Positions 38,484-46,146 of a stretch of 64,000 nt of DNA are shown here, piece after piece. The notes beneath the pieces are model-generated. The model did no database searches. It was not told the origin of the DNA and saw nothing but the letters and a program-made list of their open reading frames with translations. The stretch's first letter is position 1; every line of letters begins with the position of its first letter. The position numbers were made by a program, and so were the translations under genes. The stretch is from Nostoc piscinale CENA21 (GTDB taxonomy: Bacteria; Cyanobacteriota; Cyanobacteriia; Cyanobacteriales; Nostocaceae): NCBI RefSeq assembly GCF_001298445.1, contig NZ_CP012036.1, positions 3,377,351 to 3,441,350 on the forward strand. Reading direction: 5' to 3'.

Positions 38484-38969
38484 ATGTGGGAAAGTGCAAT
38501 TACAGCATATTTACATTATCTCAGCTTTATGCTTGCATTTGGAGCATTGGTAATTGAAAACCAAATGTTGAAAAAAGATATTAATCTAGCAGAAGCTTGG
38601 ACAGTAGTTATGGCAGATGCCATTTATGGTTTATCTGCCATTACAATCGTTATTACAGGAATATTGAGAGTTATTTATTTTGGTAAAGGAGCTGATTATT
38701 ATCTCAACAGTTCCGTGTTTTATATCAAGGTTGGCATCTTTATTTTAGTGAGTTTGTTGTCTCTTTACCCCACCTTTTCGTTTTTATCTTGGATTAAAAA
38801 CCTGCGCGATAACAAACCACCTCATATTGAATTACCAAAATTACAGCGACTATCTTGGCTAATTAAAGGTGAATTAATTGGTCTTGCCTTCATTCCTTTA
38901 TTTGCGGCGCTTCTAGCACGAGGAATTAAACTTTTTTTAACGCTGTGTTCTTTTTTAGAAAAAAACTAA
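38484..38969 (+). CDS. DUF2214 family membrane protein
   Basis: Protein of 161 residues from ATG 38484 (AAGGA 7 bp upstream; the frame is open from 38445). It has four hydrophobic segments: LHYLSFMLAFGALV, IYGLSAITIVITGIL, VFYIKVGIFILVSLLSLYP and LIGLAFIPLFAALLA. The pattern with an early His and FGxG(A)D-like YFGKGADYY fits the DUF2214 family, whose function is unknown. It is the only + strand gene in the sulfide/D1' region and converges on psbA. Confidence 0.75.
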   Translation: MWESAITAYLHYLSFMLAFGALVIENQMLKKDINLAEAWTVVMADAIYGLSAITIVITGILRVIYFGKGADYYLNSSVFYIKVGIFILVSLLSLYPTFSFLSWIKNLRDNKPPHIELPKLQRLSWLIKGELIGLAFIPLFAALLARGIKLFLTLCSFLEKN

Positions 38970-38970
38970 C

Positions 38971-38996
38971 AAAAAAACACCCTCTTTCTAAGGGTG
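38971..38996 (-). terminator. Rho-independent terminator of psbA
   Basis: On the minus strand, CACCCT (complement of 38991-38996) pairs with AGGGTG (complement of 38978-38983) around a 7-nt loop and is followed by seven T (38977-38971). It lies 36 bp past the psbA stop. Confidence 0.85.
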
Positions 38997-39031
38997 CAAA
39001 GATAATATGACTCACCAAGCAAAACTGATAA

Positions 39032-40114
39032 CTAACTAGCAATTACAGGTGCGGCAAGTGCAATTGGTTGAGGCTCACCAGATGCTAAGTCTAGAGGGAA
39101 ATTGTGAGCATTGCGCTCGTGCATAACTTCAATACCCAGGTTGGCTCTATTCAGGAGGTCTGCCCAAGTGTTAATTGTGCGTCCTTGGTGATCCAAAATC
39201 GAGTTATTAAAGTTAAAACCATTCAAGTTAAATGACATTGTGCTGATACCTAAAGCCGCAAACCAAATGCCAATTACTGGCCAAGCAGCTAAAAAGAAGT
39301 GTAAGGAACGGGAATTATTAAAGCTGGCGTATTGGAAGATTAACCGCCCAAAGTAACCGTGTGCAGCTACGATATTGTAGGTTTCGCCTTCTTGACCAAA
39401 TTTATAACCAATGTTGGCTGATTCGGCTTCAGATGTTTCCCGCACCAATGTGGAAGTTACTAAAGAACCGTGCATTGCAGAGAATAACGCGCCACCAAAT
39501 ACGCCTGCAACGCCAATCATGTGAAATGGGTGCATCAGAATGTTGTGTTCTGGTGAAAACACAATCATAAAGTTGAATGTTCCAGAAATTCCCAGCATCA
39601 TCCCATCAGAAAAACTACCTTGTCCAATGGGATAAATCAACAATACGGCGGTTGCAGCTGCTACGGGAGCCGAAAAAGCTACAGGAATCCAAGGGCGCAT
39701 TCCTAAGCGGTAACTCAATTCCCACTGCCTACCCATATAAGCATAGATAGCTAGTAAGAAGTGCAGCACAATCATCTGATAAGGGCCGCCGTTATACAGC
39801 CATTCATCTAGAGAAGCCGCTTCCCAAATGGGGTATAAGTGCAAGCCAATAGCGGCTGAAGTGGGAACTACAGTAGCAGTAATAATGTTATTGCCATACA
39901 ACAGTGAACCAGATACAGGTTCTCGGATACCATCGACATCAACTGGTGGTGCGGCGATAAATGCAAGGATAAAAACGATCGCAGCAGTTAAGGCTGTAGG
40001 AATCAAAATGACTCCAAACCAACCAACATACATTCGATTTTCAGTACTGGTAATCCAGTTAGCAAATTTTTCCCATAAGTTGGCGCTACCGCGCTGATTT
40101 ATAAGCGTTGTCAT
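39032..40114 (-). CDS. psbA: Photosystem II D1 protein, microaerobic D1' form
   Basis: D1 core subunit of photosystem II, 360 residues like standard D1, aligned without gaps. Start ATG 40114 begins MTTLINQR; the open frame to 40153 is not homologous. All ligands of the oxygen-evolving Mn cluster are kept (Asp170, Glu189, His332, Glu333, His337, Asp342, Ala344), as are Tyr161 and His190, and a 16-residue C-terminal tail follows Ala344. It therefore is not a Mn-free D1 or a chlorophyll f synthase. The three marks of the low-oxygen D1' form are present: Ala80 (normally Gly), Leu158 (normally Phe) and Ala286 (normally Thr). Many further changes from standard D1 occur in the first 150 residues. 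It has its own promoter and terminator and sits beside sulfide genes, which suggests use in anoxic or sulfidic conditions. Confidence 0.97.
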   Translation of the reverse strand: MTTLINQRGSANLWEKFANWITSTENRMYVGWFGVILIPTALTAAIVFILAFIAAPPVDVDGIREPVSGSLLYGNNIITATVVPTSAAIGLHLYPIWEAASLDEWLYNGGPYQMIVLHFLLAIYAYMGRQWELSYRLGMRPWIPVAFSAPVAAATAVLLIYPIGQGSFSDGMMLGISGTFNFMIVFSPEHNILMHPFHMIGVAGVFGGALFSAMHGSLVTSTLVRETSEAESANIGYKFGQEGETYNIVAAHGYFGRLIFQYASFNNSRSLHFFLAAWPVIGIWFAALGISTMSFNLNGFNFNNSILDHQGRTINTWADLLNRANLGIEVMHERNAHNFPLDLASGEPQPIALAAPVIAS

Positions 40115-40144
40115 TGTTCTATGGATGTAAATGAAATGGTGCAA

Positions 40145-40169
40145 AATTAACAAGGCTCGCTTGTTAATT
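40145..40169 (-). promoter_or_regulatory. 5'-leader hairpin of psbA
   Basis: Perfect 10-bp arms AATTAACAAG and CTTGTTAATT around a 5-nt loop. Measured from the -10 box at 40174-40179, transcription should start near 40167, so this hairpin would form at the very 5' end of the mRNA. It could stabilise the message or control translation. Confidence 0.6.
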
Positions 40170-40173
40170 ATTT

Positions 40174-40202
40174 ACTATATAACTTGTTAGTAATATAGTC
40201 AA
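40174..40202 (-). promoter_or_regulatory. psbA promoter with split ArsR-type operator
   Basis: On the minus strand TTGACT (40202-40197) and TATAGT (40179-40174) are spaced by exactly 17 bp, a strong sigma70-type promoter. The spacer and -10 contain ATATTACTA and TATAGTAAAT, the two halves of the palindrome at 42947-42966, here moved apart by 8 bp. Confidence 0.75.
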
Positions 40203-40203
40203 G

Positions 40204-40237
40204 TAAAAAATAAACGCAGTTTAGCAACCAAACTGCG
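40204..40237 (-). terminator. Rho-independent terminator of arsR
   Basis: Arms CGCAGTTT and AAACTGCG (40215-40222, 40230-40237) with a 7-nt loop, followed on the minus strand by a T-rich tract (complement of 40204-40214). It separates arsR from psbA. Confidence 0.85.
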
Positions 40238-40268
40238 CTTTATCAATGTTATGGAAAAGTGCTTGCTA

Positions 40269-40619
40269 TCAACGGCTACGTAAGGCTTCTAGTTGTTTTA
40301 ACTGCGCCGTTTGTTGTTCTAAACGAATTGAGAGGCGATCGCACACCAGTTCGCAGATTTCAAAAATTAAAGGGTCAACAATCTCATAGTAAATACTGAC
40401 TCCTTGAGGTTGGCGGTGAACAATACCTGCTTGTGCCAAAATTTTTAAATGTTTAGACACATTGGCTTGTCCCAGTCCGGTAGCTTCAATAATTTCTGAG
40501 ACATTTTTGCTACCTGATTTTAAACTGCACAAAACTTGGAGCCTGCTAGTTTCGGAAAGTACTTTAAAATAATCTGCAATTGGCCCAAGGGCAGCAGGTG
40601 AATTTTCTAACATACTCAT
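40269..40619 (-). CDS. ArsR-family repressor, SqrR/BigR-like
   Basis: Winged-helix protein of 116 residues. The recognition region is GLGQANVSKHLKILAQAGIV, typical of ArsR/SmtB repressors. Cys31 lies in the first helix region (VLCSLKSG) and Cys89 and Cys93 in the last helix (ICELVCDR). Sulfide-sensing members such as BigR and SqrR use one Cys in each of these two places to form a disulfide or polysulfide bridge; here the C-terminal Cys is about one turn nearer. No metal-binding CVC motif is seen. It lies among persulfide dioxygenase, rhodanese and exporter genes, as in bigR operons. It has its own palindrome upstream, so it probably regulates itself, the dioxygenase operon and psbA. Confidence 0.88.
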   Translation of the reverse strand: MSMLENSPAALGPIADYFKVLSETSRLQVLCSLKSGSKNVSEIIEATGLGQANVSKHLKILAQAGIVHRQPQGVSIYYEIVDPLIFEICELVCDRLSIRLEQQTAQLKQLEALRSR

Positions 40620-40640
40620 GTCTAAATATATCTATCTACT

Positions 40641-40656
40641 ATATTACTATATAGTA
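40641..40656 (-). promoter_or_regulatory. ArsR-type operator upstream of arsR
   Basis: ATATTACTATATAGTA, with the perfect 12-bp core TACTATATAGTA at 40645-40656, lies 26-37 bp before the arsR start and overlaps the stop codon of the exporter gene. It matches the 20-bp palindrome at 42947-42966. Confidence 0.7.
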
Positions 40657-41519
40657 TTGGTATTATGATTCTTGTTCGCAGAAATATAAAGTTGATCGCG
40701 AAGGTTCGGCGTGTATTCTGATACTTTGCTGGATTGAAAAGAATGGCGATTTTGGAACAGTACTAAAGCTGCAACTGCTAGTAAAAAATAGCCAAAGCTT
40801 TTTTGCAGTCTATGAGCAGGAACAAATTCTGCTAAATATGCGCCAACAATTGTCCCGGCACTAGCAGCCACAATGAAGGATAACATCAACTGCCAATTAA
40901 AAGAAATATGTCCCCAATAGCTCAAAAAGCCAGCAATTGAATTAAACACAATAATCAAGAGTGATGTACCAATTGCTTTTTTCATCGGTACTTTTCCCAA
41001 AAGCACTAAAGCCGGAACAATTGCAAATCCACCACCAACACCAATCAAGCCAGTGAGTATCCCGACACCTAATCCTTCAGTCATTAACCACAACCAGCAA
41101 TACTTACAGACTGGTGGAGGATACAAAGCTAACTGATCATCTGGGGCGGTTTTTTGAGAACTACGACGAATCATGAATACTGCTGCAAATAACATCATGA
41201 TGGCAAACAGCAGCATTTGGAAAGTTTCGGTGACAAAGGGTAGCAAGGCTACTTTTGCTCCGATAAATGCTCCCAGCATAGTGGCGGAACCAAAAATTAA
41301 TGCTGTTTTCAACTGAATGTTTTTGGCTCGCCAGTGAGGAATGATACCCAACAAACTCACAGTCCCGATGATCGCCAAAGTCATAGCGATCGCAGATTTT
41401 GTTGGGATACCCATAACATAAACCAAAACTGGCAACGCCAACACCGAACCACCGCCACCAATCAAACCTAAACTCAACCCAATACAAGCAGCTAGGAAAT
41501 GTCCAATTATCCAGGTCAT
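40647..41519 (-). CDS. TauE/SafE-family sulfur-anion exporter
   Basis: Membrane protein of 290 residues with about eight hydrophobic segments and the two repeated TauE/SafE motifs: LGLIGGGGSVLALPVLVY near the N-terminus and LIGVGGGFAIVPALVLL near 160. The family moves sulfite, sulfoacetate or related anions. The start overlaps the rhodanese stop (ATGA), so the two are coupled. Persulfide dioxygenase makes sulfite, so sulfite export is the likely job, inferred from context. Confidence 0.9.
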   Translation of the reverse strand: MTWIIGHFLAACIGLSLGLIGGGGSVLALPVLVYVMGIPTKSAIAMTLAIIGTVSLLGIIPHWRAKNIQLKTALIFGSATMLGAFIGAKVALLPFVTETFQMLLFAIMMLFAAVFMIRRSSQKTAPDDQLALYPPPVCKYCWLWLMTEGLGVGILTGLIGVGGGFAIVPALVLLGKVPMKKAIGTSLLIIVFNSIAGFLSYWGHISFNWQLMLSFIVAASAGTIVGAYLAEFVPAHRLQKSFGYFLLAVAALVLFQNRHSFQSSKVSEYTPNLRDQLYISANKNHNTNTI

Positions 41520-42061
41520 ACACTGCTCCGTTGATTATAAGGCAGTTTTGCTAGTAGCATTCCTAACGCACATGTATCTGTAATTCCCGCAAACATCAAT
41601 CCGGCTCCGACAAAGCCACTGAGAATCAAGAACCCAGGAGAAACAAAAGCACCCAGCAATGTGCCTGTCACCACCAACGAACCTGCAACAATTTGCACTT
41701 GCCGCATCAAGCTAATTGGGGCATTTTGGTTAATTTTGGTGGGATAACCTGCGGCTTTCCAAGCTGTCATCCCGCCGTTAAGATGGGTGACTTGTGTAAA
41801 TCCAGCATCAAATAGTTTTTGCGCCGCCATTGTTGAACGATTCCCAGAACGACAGTAGAGAACTACTTTGGTGTCTTGGGTTTGTGGCACTTTACGCGGA
41901 TCAAATTTGGACAGAGAAATTAGTGTTGCATCTGGAATATGTTCGCCAGCATATTCAGATGGTTCACGCACATCTATTAAGGTGACAGTTTGTTGCTTGA
42001 GTAACTGTTGGAGAGTTTGAGCGTCAATGGTTTGTAATTTGCGTGTATGAGAAGTGGTCAT
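41516..42061 (-). CDS. Rhodanese fused to DUF2892-like membrane part
   Basis: Protein of 181 residues. Residues 10-110 are a rhodanese domain with the active loop CRSGNR, Cys being the sulfur carrier, and VREPSEYAGEHIP upstream. The C-terminal part has two hydrophobic segments (VQIVAGSLVVTGTLLGAF and GFLILSGFVGAGLMFAGI) like DUF2892 proteins. It probably moves sulfane sulfur at the membrane, for example to sulfite or thiosulfate. The stop overlaps the exporter start by 4 bp; it lies 159 bp after the dioxygenase gene. Confidence 0.9.
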   Translation of the reverse strand: MTTSHTRKLQTIDAQTLQQLLKQQTVTLIDVREPSEYAGEHIPDATLISLSKFDPRKVPQTQDTKVVLYCRSGNRSTMAAQKLFDAGFTQVTHLNGGMTAWKAAGYPTKINQNAPISLMRQVQIVAGSLVVTGTLLGAFVSPGFLILSGFVGAGLMFAGITDTCALGMLLAKLPYNQRSSV

Positions 42062-42220
42062 TACTGTTTACCTTTGAGGAATATTTTTAAACGCAGAGAT
42101 ATGGTGAAATCTGAAAATTTTTTGTCTCAAGCAGAGGCGCAAAGAAAAGGATGCAGAGATTCTATAAATCTTCTCTAGCCTCTAGTCCCTAACCTCTACC
42201 TCTATTTCCCTTAATTACGA

Positions 42221-42913
42221 TTACGCAGCAACATTACCGCAGCGTTGATTGGCGGGTACGGCTTCCATGATTTTTTTCGGGTTGGGTAAATTCAGGTTTG
42301 CCATTAATTGGATAAATTCTTCGCGGTTACCTCCTGCAAACCGAGGGTTACATTGTTTTTCTTCGCCAATGGTGGAAACTGTATGGCCGCGATAATCATG
42401 ACCAGGATAGACTAGTGTTTCGTCGGGTAATGTGAATAATTTTTGAGTGACAGCATCGTACATCATTCCGGCGTTGCCACTCTGAAAGTCTGTTCTTCCA
42501 CAACCACGAATAAACAGCGAGTCTCCGGTGAGTAGGTGAGTACCGTTCACTAAATAGGCATTATGGCTATCTGTATGACCGAGGGTAGCGATGGCTTCTA
42601 CTTTGACGCTGCCTAATTCTATAACTTCGCCATCTTTCATAAATCTGTCTGCACATCCGGCTTGGGCATTCTCTGGCACAATTCCCAAACAACCTGTTAT
42701 TTCCCGCAGTTTCGCTGTGCCAGTAATATGATCGGCGTGGATGTGGGTTTCTAAACAATATTTGAGAGTTAGTCCTAATTCTTGCAGCAATTGGCGATCG
42801 CGCTCCACTTGTTCTAACACCGGATCAACCAAAATCGCCGTTTTTGTGCCTAAATCAGCAATTAAATAAGTATATGTACTAGTCTCTACGTCAAATAGTT
42901 GGCGGAATAACAT
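42221..42913 (-). CDS. Persulfide dioxygenase (ETHE1/Blh-type metallo-beta-lactamase fold)
   Basis: Protein of 230 residues. The metal-binding HxHxDH motif reads THIHADHITG; further ligands are in ATLGHTDSH, LTGDSLFIRGCGRTDF and VYPGHDYRGHT. The RGCGRTDF and YPGHDY segments set ETHE1-type persulfide dioxygenases apart from glyoxalase II. It would oxidize glutathione persulfide to sulfite with oxygen. First gene of a dioxygenase-rhodanese-exporter operon, with a 20-bp palindrome 34-53 bp upstream. Confidence 0.93.
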   Translation of the reverse strand: MLFRQLFDVETSTYTYLIADLGTKTAILVDPVLEQVERDRQLLQELGLTLKYCLETHIHADHITGTAKLREITGCLGIVPENAQAGCADRFMKDGEVIELGSVKVEAIATLGHTDSHNAYLVNGTHLLTGDSLFIRGCGRTDFQSGNAGMMYDAVTQKLFTLPDETLVYPGHDYRGHTVSTIGEEKQCNPRFAGGNREEFIQLMANLNLPNPKKIMEAVPANQRCGNVAA

Positions 42914-42946
42914 TATGCCTAAACCTCAGTAACATATTTATTCATA

Positions 42947-42966
42947 ATATTACTATATAGTAATAT
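42947..42966 (-). promoter_or_regulatory. Perfect 20-bp palindromic operator of the dioxygenase operon
   Basis: ATATTACTATATAGTAATAT reads the same on both strands. It contains a TATAGT that fits a -10 box, with TGGACG 18 bp before it as a weak -35. A repressor bound here would block transcription. Related sites lie at 40641-40656 and 40174-40196. Confidence 0.8.
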
Positions 42967-43000
42967 CGCTTGACGCGTCCAGTATATTGACAAATATCAC

Positions 43001-45193
43001 TTAAAATGCTTGTAATTCAAGAATTGTGCTGATTAACTGTTCTGGTTCGACAGGTTTAGAGATATGGCGATGGAAGCCAGCTTGAATGGCTTGTTGAGCG
43101 TTGAGTTCTCCAGCATAAGCAGAAAGAGCGATCGCTTTAATATTTCCCCCCTGGTCTGGCGGTAAACTTCGCACTTGCTTGATTAACATATAACCATCGA
43201 CTTGGGGCATTCCAATATCACTTAACAAGATATCTGGTTGGAAATACTTCAAGGTTTGCAAGGCTTCTGTGGCAGAATTCGCCATTGCAACTTCTGCACC
43301 TTCCTGTTCCAGAACAAAAGCCACAAATTCACAGTTATCAGCATCATCATCGACGACTAAAAGCTTGATGTCATTTAAGCTTGAGGCTGACTCTGGTTGC
43401 TGACTGGGTTGATGTAATTGCTGGTAAGTAGGGATGAGTGGTAGTTTCAGCGTAAAAGTTGCGCCCAGTCCTTCTCCGAAACTCTGAGCCTGAACTGTGC
43501 CACCATGTAACTCAACTAAATAATGCACAATTGCTAGTCCTAAACCTAAACCGCCAAACTTTCTGGTTGTCGCACTATCAGCTTGACGAAAGTAATCAAA
43601 GACATAAGGTAAAAATTCGGGAGAAATACCTTTGCCATTATCATTGACCGTAATTTGAGCAAATGATTCTAAGCGTTCTAGACGAATTTCTACCTGACCG
43701 CCTGACGGGGTAAACTTGAGGGCATTAGATAGCAGATTCCACACAATTTGTTGTAAACGGTTAAAATCTCCAGCTACTTGTCCCACATTTGATGCCAGAA
43801 TTGTCCGTATAGTAATTGACTTTGCTTGGGCTGCTAGTTTAACTGTTTCGATTGCACCTTTAATTACTGTGATCAAATCTACAGAAGCTACACTCAGACT
43901 AAGTTTGCCTTGTAAAATTTGAGAGATATCTAATAAATCTTCAATTAATTGGGCTTGGAGTTTGGCATTACGTTCAATTGTTTTAAGGGCTTCGGTGGTT
44001 TTTGCTGAGTCTAACTGTTGGGATTGTAGTAACCGTGACCAACCAAGAATCGGATTGAGGGGTGTACGTAATTCATGAGATAGGACAGCCAAAAATTCAT
44101 CTTTAATGCGGTTGGCGGTTTCTGCTTGTTCTCTCGCGGCTTGTTCTTGTTGCAGCAGCAGAATACGTTGTTGTTCTAGTTGTTTTTGGTCTTCAATATC
44201 TGTAGCTGTTCCAAACCATTTAATTACCTGACCTTGGTCATTCTTTAACGGTATTGCTTGATGTAAATGCCATCGATATGTCCCATCGGCCCGACGCATT
44301 CTGCCTTCTGCTTGATAGTAACTGCCATTTTGTTGAGCCATTACCCAATTTTGAGTTAGTCTAGGTGCATCATCAGGATGAACCACTGCTTGCCAGCCTT
44401 CGGTGTTTGCTTGTGCCAGTGTAAACCCAGTAAAATTACACCAACGTTGATTGACATCAATCAGTACTCCGGTTGCATCGGCTGTCCAAACTAATTGGGG
44501 GATAGATTCAGCCAAATATCGATAGCGTTCTTCACTGTCCAACAAGGCTGCTTCCGAGAATTTGCGTTCTGTAATATCCAAAGCAATTCCCGTCATCCGA
44601 ATAGGCTGATGATTGTCATCGTAAAAAGTTTTGCCAATGGCGGTTAGCCATCGTTCTCCTTTGTTGGGATGAAAAATGCGAAATTCTACATTTAGGTCAG
44701 TGCGGTTTTCTAGGGCTTGACGGGCTGCTTGATCAGTGCGATCGCGGTCTGGTTCAATGATCGATAAAATCCAGTTTTCATAAGAAGCTGGTGTCAAGGT
44801 AGGATCAAGACCATAAAGTTGATAATATTCTGCCGACCAAGTAACTTGATTAGTTGTAATTTCCCAGTCCCACACACCAGCATTAGCAGCTTGTTGAGCA
44901 ATTCTCAGTCGCTCTTCACTTTGATAGAGTGTTTTTTCGGCTTGTTGACAGTGAGTCTTTACTAAAGCCTCAAATCTGCCGGGATGGTTTTCATTTGTGA
45001 TGTGTAGAGTTGGTTGTTCCGGCTGAATAAAACTACGAGCAAACTGTTCAATCACTTCCGAGCGCGAAGTTCCTTGCTTTTTTGCATGTTCATCTAATAA
45101 TTGCCATGCAGTGGCGGTTAGCGTCACACTAAATCGCTGTTTAGTTTCACCATCACAATTACTCACAAATTTACCTGCGCTATTCCGCTTCAT
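43001..45193 (-). CDS. Hybrid sensor kinase: RHH-like - PAS - PAS - HisKA - HATPase - REC
   Basis: Protein of 730 residues from ATG 45193; the frame is open to TTG 45253 but that part is repeat-like. Residues 18-56 (RFSVTLTATAWQLLDEHAKK, then GTSRSEVIEQFARSFI) look like a ribbon-helix-helix DNA-binding unit. Two PAS domains follow (GVWDWEI and IPQLVWTADATG). The kinase has SHELRTPLNPILGW (phosphoacceptor His), NLLSNALKF, DNGKGI and GLGLGLAIV. A receiver domain ends the protein (LLVVDDD, SDIGMPQVDG). The signal is unknown. A DNA-binding domain on a sensor kinase is rare; CCGTATA repeats lie just upstream. Confidence 0.92.
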   Translation of the reverse strand: MKRNSAGKFVSNCDGETKQRFSVTLTATAWQLLDEHAKKQGTSRSEVIEQFARSFIQPEQPTLHITNENHPGRFEALVKTHCQQAEKTLYQSEERLRIAQQAANAGVWDWEITTNQVTWSAEYYQLYGLDPTLTPASYENWILSIIEPDRDRTDQAARQALENRTDLNVEFRIFHPNKGERWLTAIGKTFYDDNHQPIRMTGIALDITERKFSEAALLDSEERYRYLAESIPQLVWTADATGVLIDVNQRWCNFTGFTLAQANTEGWQAVVHPDDAPRLTQNWVMAQQNGSYYQAEGRMRRADGTYRWHLHQAIPLKNDQGQVIKWFGTATDIEDQKQLEQQRILLLQQEQAAREQAETANRIKDEFLAVLSHELRTPLNPILGWSRLLQSQQLDSAKTTEALKTIERNAKLQAQLIEDLLDISQILQGKLSLSVASVDLITVIKGAIETVKLAAQAKSITIRTILASNVGQVAGDFNRLQQIVWNLLSNALKFTPSGGQVEIRLERLESFAQITVNDNGKGISPEFLPYVFDYFRQADSATTRKFGGLGLGLAIVHYLVELHGGTVQAQSFGEGLGATFTLKLPLIPTYQQLHQPSQQPESASSLNDIKLLVVDDDADNCEFVAFVLEQEGAEVAMANSATEALQTLKYFQPDILLSDIGMPQVDGYMLIKQVRSLPPDQGGNIKAIALSAYAGELNAQQAIQAGFHRHISKPVEPEQLISTILELQAF

Positions 45194-45208
45194 AAGATAA
45201 GGCTCTGC

Positions 45209-45239
45209 CCGTATATATATCAGCCGTATACATATACGG
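45209..45239 (-). promoter_or_regulatory. CCGTATA repeats before the hybrid kinase gene
   Basis: Two direct CCGTATA units (45209-45215, 45224-45230) and one inverted TATACGG (45233-45239, 2 bp after the second unit). They lie 16-46 bp upstream of the kinase start. Tandem short repeats are typical operator sites of ribbon-helix-helix proteins. Confidence 0.5.
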
Positions 45240-45331
45240 TTATTTCTATTCAAGCCTAATTTTTCTGCATCACAATCTCTCTCAAGGAAGATGATTTTAT
45301 ATTTAATACTGCTCAGTTGATATTTAAGATA

Positions 45332-46054
45332 TCAGCTATCTGGGTGTAGATATTTCGCAAAGAATTTCATTAATTCACACCAAGCATCTTCGGCTGCGGG
45401 TTGATGATAGTCTGAGCGTTCGTCACAGAAGAAACCATGCCCTGCGTAGGGATAAACCTTTAAGATGTACTCTTTGCCCAATTCTTGAAATCGAGTGTTG
45501 ATTTGCTGGATGCGATCACTTGAAATAAAAAAATCTCTACCACCAAAAAATAAATACACAGGTATAGTAATATCTTGCACTGCTTCAATCCATTCATCTA
45601 AAACCATACCGTAAAAAGGAGCCGCCACTGTAATTTGGTGTGATAACTTGCAAGCGGTAAAAAAAGTCAATCCACCTCCCAAACAAAATCCAGTGACTCC
45701 AATTCGATTTGCATCAACATTTGGGAGAGACTTCAAATACATTAATGCAGCTAGAATGTCATTTTCCATTGACTGGCCAAAATCTAACCGCCCCATCATA
45801 ACCATCGCCTGCTCTACTTGTTCATAACTAAATTTGTTATTGGGCAACTCACGGTAATATAAATCTGGTACTAATACCTCATACCCTTGATTGGCAATTC
45901 GGACAGCGACATCTTGAATGTGTGGGGTGACTCCAAATGCCTCCATCAGCAGCAAAATAGCGGGTTTACGTCCGGGTTGAGTTGGTGTGATTAACACAGC
46001 AGGCATTTGCCCAGATAGTGTAGAAATTAGCACCTCAGTTTTTGCAATTCTCAT
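45332..46054 (-). CDS. Dienelactone hydrolase family protein
   Basis: Protein of 240 residues with the Cys-Asp-His triad of the family: GFCLGGG for the nucleophile Cys, GGRDFF for Asp and YAGHGFFC for His. LLMEAFGVTPHIQDVA and VLVPDLYYRE are also typical. The substrate is unknown; family members open lactones or esters. It lies between the kinase and an AraC-type gene on the same strand. Confidence 0.9.
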   Translation of the reverse strand: MRIAKTEVLISTLSGQMPAVLITPTQPGRKPAILLLMEAFGVTPHIQDVAVRIANQGYEVLVPDLYYRELPNNKFSYEQVEQAMVMMGRLDFGQSMENDILAALMYLKSLPNVDANRIGVTGFCLGGGLTFFTACKLSHQITVAAPFYGMVLDEWIEAVQDITIPVYLFFGGRDFFISSDRIQQINTRFQELGKEYILKVYPYAGHGFFCDERSDYHQPAAEDAWCELMKFFAKYLHPDS

Positions 46055-46146
46055 CTTCTTTTTTCACTAGAGTCTACTGATAGCTTAAGAAGCCAGCAAT
46101 TCAGACTTATAGAAAAAAGTTGCGAGATTTTAGTAAAATCTTGTGG

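Noticed and set aside
39032..40114. Chlorophyll f synthase or Mn-free (rogue) D1
   Set aside because: All Mn-cluster ligands and Tyr161/His190 are present; the sequence matches D1' instead.
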